Source of the DNA: Nisaea denitrificans DSM 18348
GTDB taxonomy: Bacteria > Pseudomonadota > Alphaproteobacteria > Thalassobaculales > Thalassobaculaceae
DNA length: 64,000 bases
Reading direction: 5' to 3'
Assembly (NCBI RefSeq): GCF_000426505.1
Contig: NZ_AUFM01000015.1
Location: 124,001 to 188,000 of the forward strand
This document shows positions 15,743 through 24,647 of the stretch, in pieces; the first letter of the stretch is position 1; each line of letters opens with the position of its first letter. Made by a program: the position numbers and the translations under genes. A model generated the notes under the pieces. That model was not told the origin of the DNA. It worked only from the letters and a program-made list of their open reading frames with translations, and searched no databases.

Positions 15743-16990
15743 CTATTCTTCAAGAGCCAGCATTTCATCGAGCGTCTGACGCCGGCGGACAACTTTGTAG
15801 CTATCGCCATCGACCAGAACTTCCGGCACGAGCGGCCGTGAGTTGTAGTTCGAGCTCATGACGGCACCGTAGGCACCCGCCGATTTCAACACGATAAGGT
15901 CCCCGTCGCTGATCGGGCCGAGACGACGGCCACGGGCCAGGTAATCCCCGCTCTCGCAGATCGGACCGACGATATCGGCCAGACTGTCTTCCTCACCGGC
16001 AACTGTTTCGGCAACGGTGACAATGTCGTGATGTGCCTCATAGAGGGTCGGGCGGATGAGATCGTTCATGGCGCCGTCGACAATCACGAAGCGCCGGGCA
16101 CCGCCCTGCTTCACGAACATCACCCGGGTCATGAAATAGCCCTCATTGCCGACCAGATAGCGGCCCGGCTCGACCGAGAGCCGGCAATCGAGATCGCCGA
16201 CCGTGTCCTTCACGATCTCCGCATACTCCGCGAGATCCGGCGGCGTGGTGCCGTCATAGGAAATGCCGATACCGCCGCCGAGATCGAGATGATCGACCTT
16301 GTAGCCCTGCTGGCGAAGATTGAGCGTCATGCCCCGCAGCCGGTCATAGGCCGCGCGGTATGGTGTGACATCCATCAGCTGGGAGCCGATATGGACCGAC
16401 ATGCTGTTGAGGCTGATATTCTCAAGCTCGGCCGCGAGCGCAAACATGTCCGGCGCCCGTTCGATATCGATACCGAACTTGTTTTCCTTGCGGCCGGTCG
16501 TGATCTTCGCGTGGGTCTTGGCGTCGACATCCGGATTGACCCGGATCGCCGCCGGCGCGACCACGCCCTTGGAGGCGGCAACCTGGTTGAGAAGCCGGAG
16601 CTCGTTTTCCGATTCGACGTTGAACTGATGAATGCCGGCATCCAGAGCCGCCGCCATCTCGTCCGCCGTCTTGCCGACGCCGGCGAAAACGATCTTGTCC
16701 GCCGCGACACCGGCCCGCAGGCTGCGCTGCATCTCGCCGCCGGACACCACATCCATGCCCGCGCCCAATTCGCCGAACAGCCGGATCACGGCCAGGTTCG
16801 AATTGGCTTTCAGAGCGTAGTAGATCGAGACCGGAAGACCGGCGAGCGCCTTCTCCAACGCACGATACCGCCCGATCATTCCGGCCTTGGAATAAACGTA
16901 GACGGGGCTGCCCACTTCGTCGGCGATACGCGCGAACGGAACCTGCTCAACAGTCAGGGCGCCGTCCACATAGGAGACTTGCTCACTCAT
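15743..16990 (-). CDS. lysA: Diaminopimelate decarboxylase
   Basis: This PLP enzyme decarboxylates meso-diaminopimelate to L-lysine, the last step of lysine synthesis. The 415-aa protein has full family length. The PLP Lys is in YYALKANSN (K61). The glycine-rich phosphate loop is DLGGGIGI, the EPGRYLVG motif carries phosphate-binding residues, and CESGDYLARGR near 315 holds the active-site Cys of the second subunit. It lies downstream of lptM and argH on the same strand, the standard alphaproteobacterial order. Confidence 0.97.
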   Translation of the reverse strand: MSEQVSYVDGALTVEQVPFARIADEVGSPVYVYSKAGMIGRYRALEKALAGLPVSIYYALKANSNLAVIRLFGELGAGMDVVSGGEMQRSLRAGVAADKIVFAGVGKTADEMAAALDAGIHQFNVESENELRLLNQVAASKGVVAPAAIRVNPDVDAKTHAKITTGRKENKFGIDIERAPDMFALAAELENISLNSMSVHIGSQLMDVTPYRAAYDRLRGMTLNLRQQGYKVDHLDLGGGIGISYDGTTPPDLAEYAEIVKDTVGDLDCRLSVEPGRYLVGNEGYFMTRVMFVKQGGARRFVIVDGAMNDLIRPTLYEAHHDIVTVAETVAGEEDSLADIVGPICESGDYLARGRRLGPISDGDLIVLKSAGAYGAVMSSNYNSRPLVPEVLVDGDSYKVVRRRQTLDEMLALEE

Positions 16991-17032
16991 TTCATCAAAC
17001 TTTCGGTCGGGTAACGTCTTCTGGCTGACGCG

Positions 17033-17179
17033 TTATTGCGTCGGATAGGTGCGCGGGAAATCGGAGGATTGTCCGGAGGGCGGTTTGAGACTGCCCTTCT
17101 TGCCGCACGCGGCCTGGCTGAGGGCCAGACCGGCGAACAGGACTGCAAGCAGTCCAAGCCGGGTCATCCGTTTCAACAT
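17033..17179 (-). CDS. lptM: LptM-like small lipoprotein
   Basis: A 48-aa lipoprotein with a short basic start (MLKRMTR), a hydrophobic segment and a Cys (C24, in SQAACGKKG) followed by the typical GKKGSLKPP sequence of the YifL/LptM family. In enterobacteria LptM assists oxidative maturation of the LptD LPS translocon; the same role here is inferred. GGGAGAGGTGCG precedes the ATG. Much longer in-frame starts overlap argH and are not credible. Its place between argH and lysA is conserved in this class. The residue at lipobox -3 is Gln, which is unusual. Confidence 0.85.
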   Translation of the reverse strand: MLKRMTRLGLLAVLFAGLALSQAACGKKGSLKPPSGQSSDFPRTYPTQ

Positions 17180-17216
17180 CGCACCTCTCCCCCGTTCTTG
17201 CGTCAACATTCGCGCG

Positions 17217-18632
17217 TCAGCCGAGGAACCGGTCGCGGGCACGGGCGACCTGTTCACGCACATTGTCCGGAGCGGTTCCTCCGTAGCTGGTCCGGCTCGA
17301 CACCGAGGCATCGACCGTCAGCACGTCGAACACACCGTCGGTGATGCCCGGCTCAACCGCCTGCATTTCCGCCAGGCTGAGATCCTCTATACCGCAGCCC
17401 TTGTCCTCGGCCAGCTTCACAATGGTGCCAGTGACATGGTGCGCCCGGCGGAACGGCATGCCCGCCGCCCGGACCAGCCAGTCGGCCAGATCGGTTGCGG
17501 TCGGGAAACCATCCTTCAGGGAAGCCCGCATCGGCTCGGGATTGGCCTTCATGTCGCGGATCATGCCCGCGGTCGCGGCGATGCAGAGACCGAGAGAGTC
17601 GACGGCGTCGAACACCGGCTCCTTGTCTTCCTGCATGTCCTTGCCATAGGCCAGCGGCAGGCCCTTCATGACAATCAGCAGCGCATTGAGATCGCCGATG
17701 ATCCGGCCGGACTTGGCCCGCACCAGCTCGGCCGCGTCCGGATTACGCTTCTGCGGCATGATCGAGCTGCCGGTGGTGAAGGCGTCGGACAGCGTGATGT
17801 AATTGAACTGCGCGCTGGTCCAGATCACGATCTCTTCGGCCAGACGCGAGAAATGCGTGGCGCAGATCGACATGGCGGACAGGAACTCGAGCGCGAAATC
17901 CCGGTCGGAAACCGCATCGAGCGAGTTCGCCGACGGCCGGGCGAAGCCGAGCGCTTCCGCCGTCTTGTGCCGGTCGATCGGGAAAGACGTTCCGGCCAGC
18001 GCCGCGGCGCCGAGCGGGCATTCGTTCATCCGCTCCCGGCAATCCCTGAACCGGCCGAGATCCCGGCCGAACATCTCGACATAGGCCAGCAGGTGATGCC
18101 CGAAGGTAACCGGCTGCGCCGTCTGCAAGTGCGTGAAGCCCGGCATCACCACATCGGCATTACGCTCGGCCTGGTCGACCAGCGCTTCGATCAGCCCGGT
18201 CAGGCTCGCATCGACGGAGTCGAGCGCGCCACGGACCCAGAGCTTGAAATCGGTCGCCACCTGATCGTTTCGGGAGCGTGCCGTATGCAGCCTGCCCGCC
18301 GCGTCGCCGATCAGCTCAGCCAGCCGGTTCTCCACATTCATGTGGATATCTTCCAGCGCGCGCGAGAATTTAAAGCTGCCGTCGCGGATCTCCGCGTCGA
18401 TTTGCTCTAGACCCAGGCGGATAGCCTTACCATCTTCTGCGGTGAGCACCCCTTGGGCCACGAGCATTTCCGCATGGGCGATCGAGCCCTGGATGTCCTG
18501 GGCCGAGAAGCGCTTGTCGAAGCCGATTGACGCGTTGATCTCTTCCATGATCGCCGCGGGGCCGGACGCGAAGCGTCCGCCCCAGATCGTGCTGGCGCCT
18601 TCGTTCTTGGGGTCGTTGTGCCGTTTGTTCAT
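17217..18632 (-). CDS. argH: Argininosuccinate lyase
   Basis: It splits argininosuccinate into arginine and fumarate, the last step of arginine synthesis. The 471-aa protein shows WGGRF at residue 19, [12 protein letters not shown] (about 119-130), [10 protein letters not shown] with the catalytic His, and the superfamily signature [15 protein letters not shown]. The start codon lies only 15 bases from the start of the divergent thioredoxin-like gene. The immediate upstream sequence has no clear Shine-Dalgarno, so a start a few codons downstream remains possible. Confidence 0.96.
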   Translation of the reverse strand: MNKRHNDPKNEGASTIWGGRFASGPAAIMEEINASIGFDKRFSAQDIQGSIAHAEMLVAQGVLTAEDGKAIRLGLEQIDAEIRDGSFKFSRALEDIHMNVENRLAELIGDAAGRLHTARSRNDQVATDFKLWVRGALDSVDASLTGLIEALVDQAERNADVVMPGFTHLQTAQPVTFGHHLLAYVEMFGRDLGRFRDCRERMNECPLGAAALAGTSFPIDRHKTAEALGFARPSANSLDAVSDRDFALEFLSAMSICATHFSRLAEEIVIWTSAQFNYITLSDAFTTGSSIMPQKRNPDAAELVRAKSGRIIGDLNALLIVMKGLPLAYGKDMQEDKEPVFDAVDSLGLCIAATAGMIRDMKANPEPMRASLKDGFPTATDLADWLVRAAGMPFRRAHHVTGTIVKLAEDKGCGIEDLSLAEMQAVEPGITDGVFDVLTVDASVSSRTSYGGTAPDNVREQVARARDRFLG

Positions 18633-18647
18633 TAGGGAGATGCCCCG

Positions 18648-19226
18648 GTGTCTTGGATTTCATCAGTAGCGGTCAAGAAGACGGTATTCGCCGGACTCGT
18701 CGCAGCATTCCTGGCCGCGATTGCCGGTTCCGCCGAAGCCGAGCCCCCGCTGGTGGGCGACATGGTCAAGTTCGTGCCCAGCGCCGGGGACCGGACCGCG
18801 CCGGACACCCCCTTCATAAGCGCCACGGGCGAACCCATCAAGCTGGACTCGTATCGCGGCAAGACCGTTTTGCTGAATTTCTGGGCCACCTGGTGCGCCC
18901 CCTGCGTCAAGGAGCTGCCGTCCCTTGATCGATTGAACGCCGAACTCGGGGCTGAACTCGGGAGCGACAGGTTCGAAGTGCTGCTGGTTTCGATCGATCG
19001 TGGCGGTCCCCGTGTCTTCGAGCCTTTCCTGGAAAAACTCGGGATCAAAAGCCTCGCATCCGCTGCCGACACGAAAACCACACTGTTGCGGGCCTTCAAG
19101 GCACCCGGACTGCCGACCACCTTCCTGATTGGACCCGACGGCGCGATCAAGGGTCGTTTGGTTGGGGATGCGGAATGGGATTCCGCGGCTGCGAAAGATC
19201 TGATTAACTATTATGCTTCAAACTGA
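18648..19226 (+). CDS. TlpA-family thiol:disulfide oxidoreductase
   Basis: A 192-aa exported thioredoxin-fold protein. An N-terminal signal segment (about residues 10-31, ending near GSAEAE) precedes a TlpA/ResA-like domain with the active site WATWCAPC (C83, C86), the [10 protein letters not shown] strand and the cis-Pro loop [13 protein letters not shown]. It probably reduces disulfides in the periplasm, for example for cytochrome c maturation. The GTG start has GGGAGA eight bases upstream. It may be released as a soluble protein or stay anchored, since no lipobox Cys is present. Confidence 0.88.
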   Translation: MSWISSVAVKKTVFAGLVAAFLAAIAGSAEAEPPLVGDMVKFVPSAGDRTAPDTPFISATGEPIKLDSYRGKTVLLNFWATWCAPCVKELPSLDRLNAELGAELGSDRFEVLLVSIDRGGPRVFEPFLEKLGIKSLASAADTKTTLLRAFKAPGLPTTFLIGPDGAIKGRLVGDAEWDSAAAKDLINYYASN

Positions 19227-19278
19227 TAGTCGGTATAGATAGTTCCATTACTCACCGCCTGACCGAGACCGGAAGACG

Positions 19279-20313
19279 ATGACGCAGATCCCCCGCCCGT
19301 ACTTCATCCTGATTGTCATGATCCAGGCTGCGGTACTTGCGGGAAGCGGAACCATCGGCAGCCGGCCCGCCACCGCCCAGAATCAGATGATTTTCTTCCA
19401 GATTGCCACCGGCGGTGTGGACGGAACCTATTATCCGCTCGGCACGACAATCGCGAATGCCATCTCCCGGCCGCCGGGCTCTCCGCCCTGTGAGGAGGAC
19501 GAGGAGTGCGGTGTGAAGGACCTCGTGGCCGCCGCCCAGAGTTCCAGCGGGTCGGTCGATAATGTGAATGCTGTGGAAACCGGCCTCGTCAACTCCGCCT
19601 TCGCCCAGGCCGATATCGTCTATGCCGCTTATTCCGGTACCGGACCGTTCGCCGGGCAGCAACCGATGACCCAGTTGCGCGGCCTGGCGCATCTCTACCC
19701 CGAGGTTCTGCATGTGCTCGCTCGCAAGGCTGCGAAGATCACCGGCGTGAAGGATCTGGTCGGCAAAAGGGTTTCAATCGACGAGCCCGGGTCGGGGCTT
19801 CTCGTTATGGCGCGGGATATTTTCGCAGTGTACGGCATCGACGAGAACGAGATGATCGCGTCCTACCTGAAGCCGGGACCGGCAGTAGACATGCTTGCCC
19901 GGGACGAGCTGGACGCCTTGTTCCAGATATCGGGCATGCCAAGCCATCTGGTCGCCACCACTGCGGAAAACCAAGATGTCGATCTCCTGACCCTGAACGG
20001 TCCGCCGGTCGGCAAACTGCTCGACGCACACCGGTTCCTGACCCGCTACACCATTCCGGCAGGCACCTATGAGGGCGTCGGGGAGGTGGAAACACTCTCC
20101 GTCGGCAGTCAGTGGATCGTCTCGGAGAATTTGCCCGAGCAGCTGGTGTACGATATCTGCCGCGCGCTCTGGAATACGAACACACGGAAGATTCTGGACG
20201 AGGGCCATCCCCAAGGCCGCAACGTCAAACTCGAGTCTGCGCTCGTCGGTATTGCTATCCCGCTGCACAGCGGGGCAGAGCGCTGTTATCGCGATCTCGG
20301 TGTCTTGCAGTAG
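19279..20313 (+). CDS. TAXI family TRAP-transporter solute-binding protein
   Basis: A 344-aa periplasmic substrate-binding protein of the TAXI type. The signal peptide spans about residues 1-34 (ends near ATAQ). The diagnostic motif ATGGVDGTYYPLGTTIANAI starts near 43, and VGKRVSIDEPGSG and TRYTIPAGTYEGV follow. Two Cys at about 72 and 78 (PPCEEDEECG) may form a disulfide. No TRAP membrane subunit (DctQM-type fusion) is nearby, so it is an orphan or works with a distant permease. The ligand is unknown; TAXI proteins are often linked to glutamate or carboxylates. It lies 52 bases after the TlpA-like gene. Confidence 0.9.
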   Translation: MTQIPRPYFILIVMIQAAVLAGSGTIGSRPATAQNQMIFFQIATGGVDGTYYPLGTTIANAISRPPGSPPCEEDEECGVKDLVAAAQSSSGSVDNVNAVETGLVNSAFAQADIVYAAYSGTGPFAGQQPMTQLRGLAHLYPEVLHVLARKAAKITGVKDLVGKRVSIDEPGSGLLVMARDIFAVYGIDENEMIASYLKPGPAVDMLARDELDALFQISGMPSHLVATTAENQDVDLLTLNGPPVGKLLDAHRFLTRYTIPAGTYEGVGEVETLSVGSQWIVSENLPEQLVYDICRALWNTNTRKILDEGHPQGRNVKLESALVGIAIPLHSGAERCYRDLGVLQ

Positions 20314-20330
20314 CAGGAGCGGCACGGAGA

Positions 20331-20365
20331 AACCGGTGACATGACAGAGTCACGTCACACCGGTT
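20331..20365. terminator. Hairpin between convergent genes
   Basis: AACCGGTG and CACCGGTT, with two more inner pairs, form a strong stem just after the TAXI gene stop and before the end of the convergent small gene. It lacks a T-run, so it may be a Rho-aided or bidirectional terminator. Confidence 0.35.
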
Positions 20366-20401
20366 GCCAGTCCCCGAAAACAGCGCGTCTAGCCTGCTCT
20401 G

Positions 20402-20629
20402 TCAGTGCACCGAGAACGTGTGGGCTTCGTTAATTGCGCGCCCTTTTATGCGTTTGCGAGTATAGGGGTCGAGATTGTCAAAGCGCTGTTGCGCAAAGAT
20501 AAGGTCGATCGCTCTTCCCGAATTGAGGGCAGCACTAAGCGCGTCCGCGACATGACTTTCGCGTCCGGTAACATCCGCCACAGATATCTGGAGAAGCCGC
20601 AATGCCTTTTCGGCAACCGATACGGTCAT
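20402..20629 (-). CDS. Small conserved-looking hypothetical protein (75 aa)
   Basis: I do not recognise this gene. It encodes 75 aa with no signal peptide or membrane segment; it begins with a helical stretch (VAEKALRLLQISVADV) and ends basic then polar (YTRKRIKGRAINEAHTF). The reason for calling it real is a good ribosome site, GAAGGAAGGA, ahead of the ATG, codon third-position GC similar to its neighbours, and the lack of any competing gene. Local GC is lower than in the flanks and a 14-bp AT palindrome lies upstream. Function is unknown. Confidence 0.55.
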   Translation of the reverse strand: MTVSVAEKALRLLQISVADVTGRESHVADALSAALNSGRAIDLIFAQQRFDNLDPYTRKRIKGRAINEAHTFSVH

Positions 20630-20692
20630 AGTCCAATCCTTCCTTCTAAAGGATATTTATTCCCCACCGTTTTGGTAGGTCCGTGAGTTATA

Positions 20693-20706
20693 GATAAAAT
20701 TTTATC
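20693..20706. promoter_or_regulatory. AT-rich 14-bp perfect palindrome
   Basis: GATAAAATTTTATC is self-complementary and lies 63 bases upstream of the start of the 75-aa gene in an AT-rich stretch. It could be an operator or part of its promoter; nothing ties it to a known regulator. Confidence 0.3.
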
Positions 20707-20731
20707 GAATTACAAGGAAATTTCTGCCTAT

Positions 20732-20768
20732 CCGGCAATATGTGCCGGGCTGAGCCGCGCGGCTCAGC
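20732..20768 (-). terminator. Two adjacent hairpins at the 3' end of hbd
   Basis: A 20-bp perfect palindrome (arm GCTGAGCCGC, 20749-20768) overlaps the stop codon, and CCGGCA/TGCCGG with a 5-base loop follows (20732-20748). Together they make a strong structured end for the etfB-etfA-hbd transcript, although the T-run is weak. Confidence 0.45.
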
Positions 20769-21639
20769 GGGTCGGCACCGGCTCATCGCCGGAATAGTCA
20801 TAGAAACCGCGGCCCGTCTTGCGCCCGAGCCACCCTGCTTCGACGTATTTCACCAGCAGCGGGCACGGCCTGTACTTGCTATCCGCCAGCCCATCATAGA
20901 GCACATGCATCACGGCAAGGCAGGTATCGAGACCGATGAAATCGGCGAGCTGCAACGGGCCCATCGGATGATTGGCACCGAGCTTCAGCGCCGTGTCGAT
21001 GGAATGAACCGAGCCCACGCCTTCGTAGAGCGTGTAGATCGCTTCGTTGATCATCGGCATCAGAATGCGGTTCACGATGAAGGCCGGGAAATCTTCCGCG
21101 ACCGACACTGTCTTACCGAGCGCCAGGGCCAATGCCTGAACGGCCTCGAACGTGTCCTGCTCTGTGGCAATGCCGCGGATCAGCTCGACAAGCTGCATCA
21201 CCGGCACCGGATTCATGAAATGCATGCCGATGAACCGGCCCGGCCGGTCCGTGACAGCAGCAAGCCGGGTAATCGAGATAGAGGACGTGTTGGTGGCGAT
21301 AATCGCATCGGCCGAGAGATGCGGCACCAGCGTCTTCAGGATCTCGCGCTTGATCGACTCATCCTCGGTCGCCGCTTCGACGACGAGATCGCAATCACTG
21401 AAAACCGCGTAATCTGTACTTGTGGAAATCCTGGCAAGAGCCGCGCCCACGTCGGTATCCCCGACCTTGCCGCGCGCCGCCTGGCGGTGCATGTCCCGCT
21501 CGATCTTTTCCATCGCTTCGGCAAGCTGGGATTCTTCGAGATCAAGCAGACGGACATCGAAGCCCGAAAGCGCACAGACATGGGCGATGCCGCCGCCCAT
21601 CTGTCCAGCTCCGATCACACCGATCGTGCGCAGGTCCAT
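20764..21639 (-). CDS. hbd: 3-hydroxybutyryl-CoA dehydrogenase
   Basis: This NAD-dependent enzyme interconverts 3-hydroxybutyryl-CoA and acetoacetyl-CoA. It is 291 aa with an N-terminal Rossmann motif GVIGAGQMGGGIAH, the VVEAATED turn, TNTSSISI with the substrate Ser (S119) and the catalytic His in GMHFMNPVPVMQLVE (H140, N143). The C-terminal domain carries FIVNRILMPMINEA and GNHPMGPLQLADFIGLD-like sequence. GGAGAAGGAAT precedes the ATG. It follows etfA on the same strand after 108 bases, so it is probably in the etf operon and acts in short-chain fatty acid oxidation. Confidence 0.95.
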   Translation of the reverse strand: MDLRTIGVIGAGQMGGGIAHVCALSGFDVRLLDLEESQLAEAMEKIERDMHRQAARGKVGDTDVGAALARISTSTDYAVFSDCDLVVEAATEDESIKREILKTLVPHLSADAIIATNTSSISITRLAAVTDRPGRFIGMHFMNPVPVMQLVELIRGIATEQDTFEAVQALALALGKTVSVAEDFPAFIVNRILMPMINEAIYTLYEGVGSVHSIDTALKLGANHPMGPLQLADFIGLDTCLAVMHVLYDGLADSKYRPCPLLVKYVEAGWLGRKTGRGFYDYSGDEPVPTR

Positions 21640-21747
21640 ATTCCTTCTCCCCGGTCTTTCCGGGCGGCCCCTACAGGGCCGTCCAGTGACGGGCAGCATG
21701 GGACGCCCGTCACCGGTTGGCTGTCAAGTTTTAGTGGCCGTCTGGCG

Positions 21748-22683
21748 TTAGCCGTCCAGTTCCTTGCTGAGAGCCGGAACGGCCTCGAACAGGTCAGCGA
21801 CGAGGCCGTAATCGGCGACCTGGAAGATCGGCGCTTCCTCGTCCTTGTTGATAGCGACGATGACCTTGCTGTCTTTCATACCGGCAAGATGCTGGATCGC
21901 ACCGGAAATGCCGACGGCGATATAGAGATCCGGCGCCACGACCTTACCGGTCTGGCCGACCTGATAGTCGTTCGGCACGAAGCCCGCATCGACGGCGGCG
22001 CGCGAGGCACCGACGGCGGCACCCAGCTTGTCCGCAACTTCTTCCAGCATGGCGAAGTTCTCGCCATTCTGCATGCCGCGACCGCCGGAGATGACGATCT
22101 TGGCGGAGGTCAGCTCCGGACGCTCCGAGCTGCTGAGCTCGGCACCGACATAACTGGTCAGACCGGAATCGCCCTTCGCATCGGCGGCTTCGACAGCGGC
22201 AGAACCACCTTCGGAAGCAGCGGCATCGAACGCCGTGGTCCGCACGGTGATGACTTTCACCGCGTCGGAGGACTTCACCGTGGCCATCGCGTTACCGGCA
22301 TAGATCGGACGCACGAAGGTGTCCGCATCGACAACGCCGGAGATCTCGGAGATCTGCTGCACGTCGAGCAGGGCCGCAGCGCGCGGCAGCACGTTCTTGC
22401 CGAAGCTGGTGGCCGGGGCCAGGACGTGGCTGTAACCGGTGGCGAGAGCCACCACCAGCGGCGCAACGTTTTCCGCCAGACCGTTGGCGTATTCCGCTGA
22501 GTCTGCATGCAAAACCTTGGAGACACCGGCGATCTTGGCGGCAGCGTCCGCGGCAGCGGCTGAACCGCTTCCGGCCACGAGCACGGTGATGTCGCCGCCG
22601 ATTTCGGCAGCGGCAGTCACGGTGTTCAGGGTGGCGGGGGCGATTTCCGAATTATCGTGTTCGGCAACGACGAGAACGCTCAT
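21748..22683 (-). CDS. etfA: Electron transfer flavoprotein subunit alpha
   Basis: EtfA carries the FAD that passes electrons from acyl-CoA dehydrogenases to ETF-ubiquinone oxidoreductase. The 311-aa protein has the N-terminal domain ([11 protein letters not shown]), and the C-terminal FAD domain with [35 protein letters not shown] and [19 protein letters not shown]. Its start overlaps the etfB stop by one base (TGATG), so the subunits are translationally coupled. Confidence 0.97.
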   Translation of the reverse strand: MSVLVVAEHDNSEIAPATLNTVTAAAEIGGDITVLVAGSGSAAAADAAAKIAGVSKVLHADSAEYANGLAENVAPLVVALATGYSHVLAPATSFGKNVLPRAAALLDVQQISEISGVVDADTFVRPIYAGNAMATVKSSDAVKVITVRTTAFDAAASEGGSAAVEAADAKGDSGLTSYVGAELSSSERPELTSAKIVISGGRGMQNGENFAMLEEVADKLGAAVGASRAAVDAGFVPNDYQVGQTGKVVAPDLYIAVGISGAIQHLAGMKDSKVIVAINKDEEAPIFQVADYGLVADLFEAVPALSKELDG

Positions 22684-23432
22684 CAGATCACCTTTGCTTC
22701 AGTACGCAGTTTCGAAACCAGCTCGGCGACGTCGGCGACCTTGACGCCTGCTTCGCGCTTGGCCGGCTCTTCCACCTTGAGGGTTTCGAGGCGCGGCGCC
22801 GGATCGACACCGAGATCGTCCGGTGAATACTGGTCGATCGGCTTCTTCTTCGCCTTCATGATGTTCGGCAGCGAGGCATAACGCGGCTCGTTCAAGCGCA
22901 GATCCGTCGTCACGATAGCCGGCAGTTTGAGCGAGATGGTCTCGAGACCACCGTCGATCTCGCGGGTAACCTTGGCTTCGCCATCGCCCATTTCGATCTT
23001 CGAGGCGAAAGTCGCCTGGCCCCAACCAAGCAGCGCGGCCAGCATCTGGCCGGTCTGGTTGGCATCGTCATCGATGGCCTGCTTGCCCAGGATGACGAGT
23101 TCCGGCTGTTCCTTGTCGACCACAGCCTTCAGCATCTTGGCGACGGCCAGCGGTTCCAGGTCGCCGTCATGCAGCACATGGATACCCCGGTCCGCGCCCA
23201 TGGCAAGCGCGGTGCGGATGGTTTCCTGGCACTGCTGGGCGCCCAGCGATACGGCGATAACCTCGGTCGCGGTCCCGGCTTCCTTGAGGCGGATGGCCTC
23301 TTCGACGGAAATCTCGTCGAACGGATTCATGGACATCTTGACGTTGGCGAGCTCGACCCCGGTCTGGTCCGCTTTGACACGAACCTTGACGTTGTAGTCG
23401 ATGACCCGTTTGACGGGTACGAGAACCTTCAT
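22683..23432 (-). CDS. etfB: Electron transfer flavoprotein subunit beta
   Basis: EtfB (249 aa) pairs with EtfA and binds AMP. It starts [17 protein letters not shown], shows [17 protein letters not shown] and [25 protein letters not shown], and ends with the conserved [17 protein letters not shown] segment that recognises acyl-CoA dehydrogenases ([10 protein letters not shown]). First gene of the etfB-etfA-hbd group; a 125-base gap with a short hairpin separates it from the adenosyltransferase gene upstream. Confidence 0.97.
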   Translation of the reverse strand: MKVLVPVKRVIDYNVKVRVKADQTGVELANVKMSMNPFDEISVEEAIRLKEAGTATEVIAVSLGAQQCQETIRTALAMGADRGIHVLHDGDLEPLAVAKMLKAVVDKEQPELVILGKQAIDDDANQTGQMLAALLGWGQATFASKIEMGDGEAKVTREIDGGLETISLKLPAIVTTDLRLNEPRYASLPNIMKAKKKPIDQYSPDDLGVDPAPRLETLKVEEPAKREAGVKVADVAELVSKLRTEAKVI

Positions 23433-23478
23433 GGCGACCCCGGTATAGATTTCAGTTTCAATAGCGGCACTCGGTCAT

Positions 23479-23498
23479 AGGCGAAGCGTTTTTCGCCT
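23479..23498. other. Short inverted repeat between pduO-type gene and etfB
   Basis: AGGCGAA and TTCGCCT pair around a 6-base loop in the gap between the two genes. It could end the upstream transcript or lie in the etfB leader; no T-run follows on the minus strand. Confidence 0.3.
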
Positions 23499-23557
23499 GT
23501 CAAGCTGACGCCGCCGCCTTATGCCCTTTATCCGACATCCGGCAACGTGGCGGCTTT

Positions 23558-24127
23558 TCAGCGATTTTTACCCGGAACCCATAGCACATCGCCTGCTCCG
23601 TCATCATTGATATGCCGAGCAAGCACGAACAAATGGTCCGATAGACGATTGATAAACTTGATAGCATCCGCACTGACAGCCTCTTCTTCGGCCAATGCGG
23701 TCATGGATCGCTCCGCCCGTCGCGCCACCGTGCGCGCCAGGTGCAGATAGGCCGCGGCGGGCTTGCCGCCCGGCAAAATAAAAGAATCCAGCGGCTTCAG
23801 CTTCTCATTCATAGCGTCGATCTCGCGCTCGAGGCGCTCGACCTGTGCAACATCGATGCGAAGCGGTGTCCATTTCGGGTTTTCCTGCTCCGGTGTTGCC
23901 AGATCCGCACCGAGATCGAAGAGATCGTTCTGAATCCGGGCCAACATGGCATCGACCTCCGGATGCCTCTCCGTATGCAGCCGGGCGAGGCCGATAACGC
24001 TGTTCGTCTCGTCGACCGTGCCGTAGGCCTCGGGCCGGAGCGCGTGCTTCTTGACCCGGGTTCCGTCCCCCAGTGACGTCTCGCCGGCATCCCCGCCGCG
24101 GGTGTATATTTTGGTCAGCCGAACCAT
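23558..24127 (-). CDS. Cob(I)yrinic acid a,c-diamide adenosyltransferase, PduO type
   Basis: It transfers the adenosyl group of ATP to cob(I)alamin, making adenosylcobalamin. The 189-aa protein is a single PduO-like domain: KIYTRGGDAGETSLGDGTRV at the N-terminus (ATP-binding), YGTVDETNSVIGLA near 36, FILPGGKPAAAYLHLARTVARRAER near 116 and INRLSDHLFVLAR near the end. It supplies the cofactor that the class II ribonucleotide reductase in this window needs. A small membrane protein gene lies 39 bases upstream on the same strand. Confidence 0.94.
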   Translation of the reverse strand: MVRLTKIYTRGGDAGETSLGDGTRVKKHALRPEAYGTVDETNSVIGLARLHTERHPEVDAMLARIQNDLFDLGADLATPEQENPKWTPLRIDVAQVERLEREIDAMNEKLKPLDSFILPGGKPAAAYLHLARTVARRAERSMTALAEEEAVSADAIKFINRLSDHLFVLARHINDDGAGDVLWVPGKNR

Positions 24128-24166
24128 CTGAACGCCCCCGAAACTATTTTGTGCAGAGCTGTCGCG

Positions 24167-24361
24167 TCAGCGGCTCAGAGCCAGAGCGATCATGAAGATA
24201 ACAACCGCAACGAATTGAAATAACACACGATATCGCATCAGCTTGTTCGAGCGCTGAGGAGCCCCAGGCCCGCCACGGGCCATGGACACGAGGCCGCCGA
24301 AGAGCGTGCCGAGCACGAGCAGCAGCGAGCAGGCCATCAGGATGATTACAAAAACATTCAT
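24167..24361 (-). CDS. Small twin-transmembrane protein
   Basis: A 64-aa protein with two hydrophobic helices (about residues 2-24 and 45-63) joined by a short loop rich in Gly and basic residues (SMARGGPGAPQRSNKLMRYRV). This matches the small HIG1-like or twin-transmembrane proteins that sit next to the cobalamin adenosyltransferase in many alphaproteobacteria. The start may instead be the in-frame ATG three codons upstream (24370); both have weak ribosome sites. Function is unknown. Probably co-transcribed with the downstream adenosyltransferase gene. Confidence 0.75.
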   Translation of the reverse strand: MNVFVIILMACSLLLVLGTLFGGLVSMARGGPGAPQRSNKLMRYRVLFQFVAVVIFMIALALSR

Positions 24362-24647
24362 GCGCCCCATATAGAACGCAGCACTAGGATTGACCAGTGC
24401 CGAAGGTTCACGGCGGCAATCCGCCACAGCACAGACGCGAAACGATTTGATGCAAATGCCGTTTAATTCCGACCCAAAATTTACCCGTTGTTAAACAATT
24501 GGACCGAGATCGAAACAGATTTAACATTTCGTAACTCCGTTATGAGTTGATTCGCCCTCTTTTTCCGAAATATACTTCCTGAGTGGCCCCAAGATTTGCT
24601 ATTCGAAGCCCGTGACCCCCAATTTGTAGTAGGATACCCGACTCCAG
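24362..24647. other. AT-richer divergent intergenic region
   Basis: About 285 bases between the twin-TM gene and the J-domain gene with lower GC than the flanks. It must hold both promoters. TTGTT and AACAA flank one base near 24489. No gene with convincing coding character is present; a 75-codon reverse frame here crosses the neighbour and is rejected. Confidence 0.5.

Noticed and set aside
20740-22500. Long plus-strand open frame of 586 codons opposite hbd and etfA
   Set aside because: The reverse strand carries clear hbd and etfA with all motifs. High GC makes long mirror frames common; its translation has no known domain.
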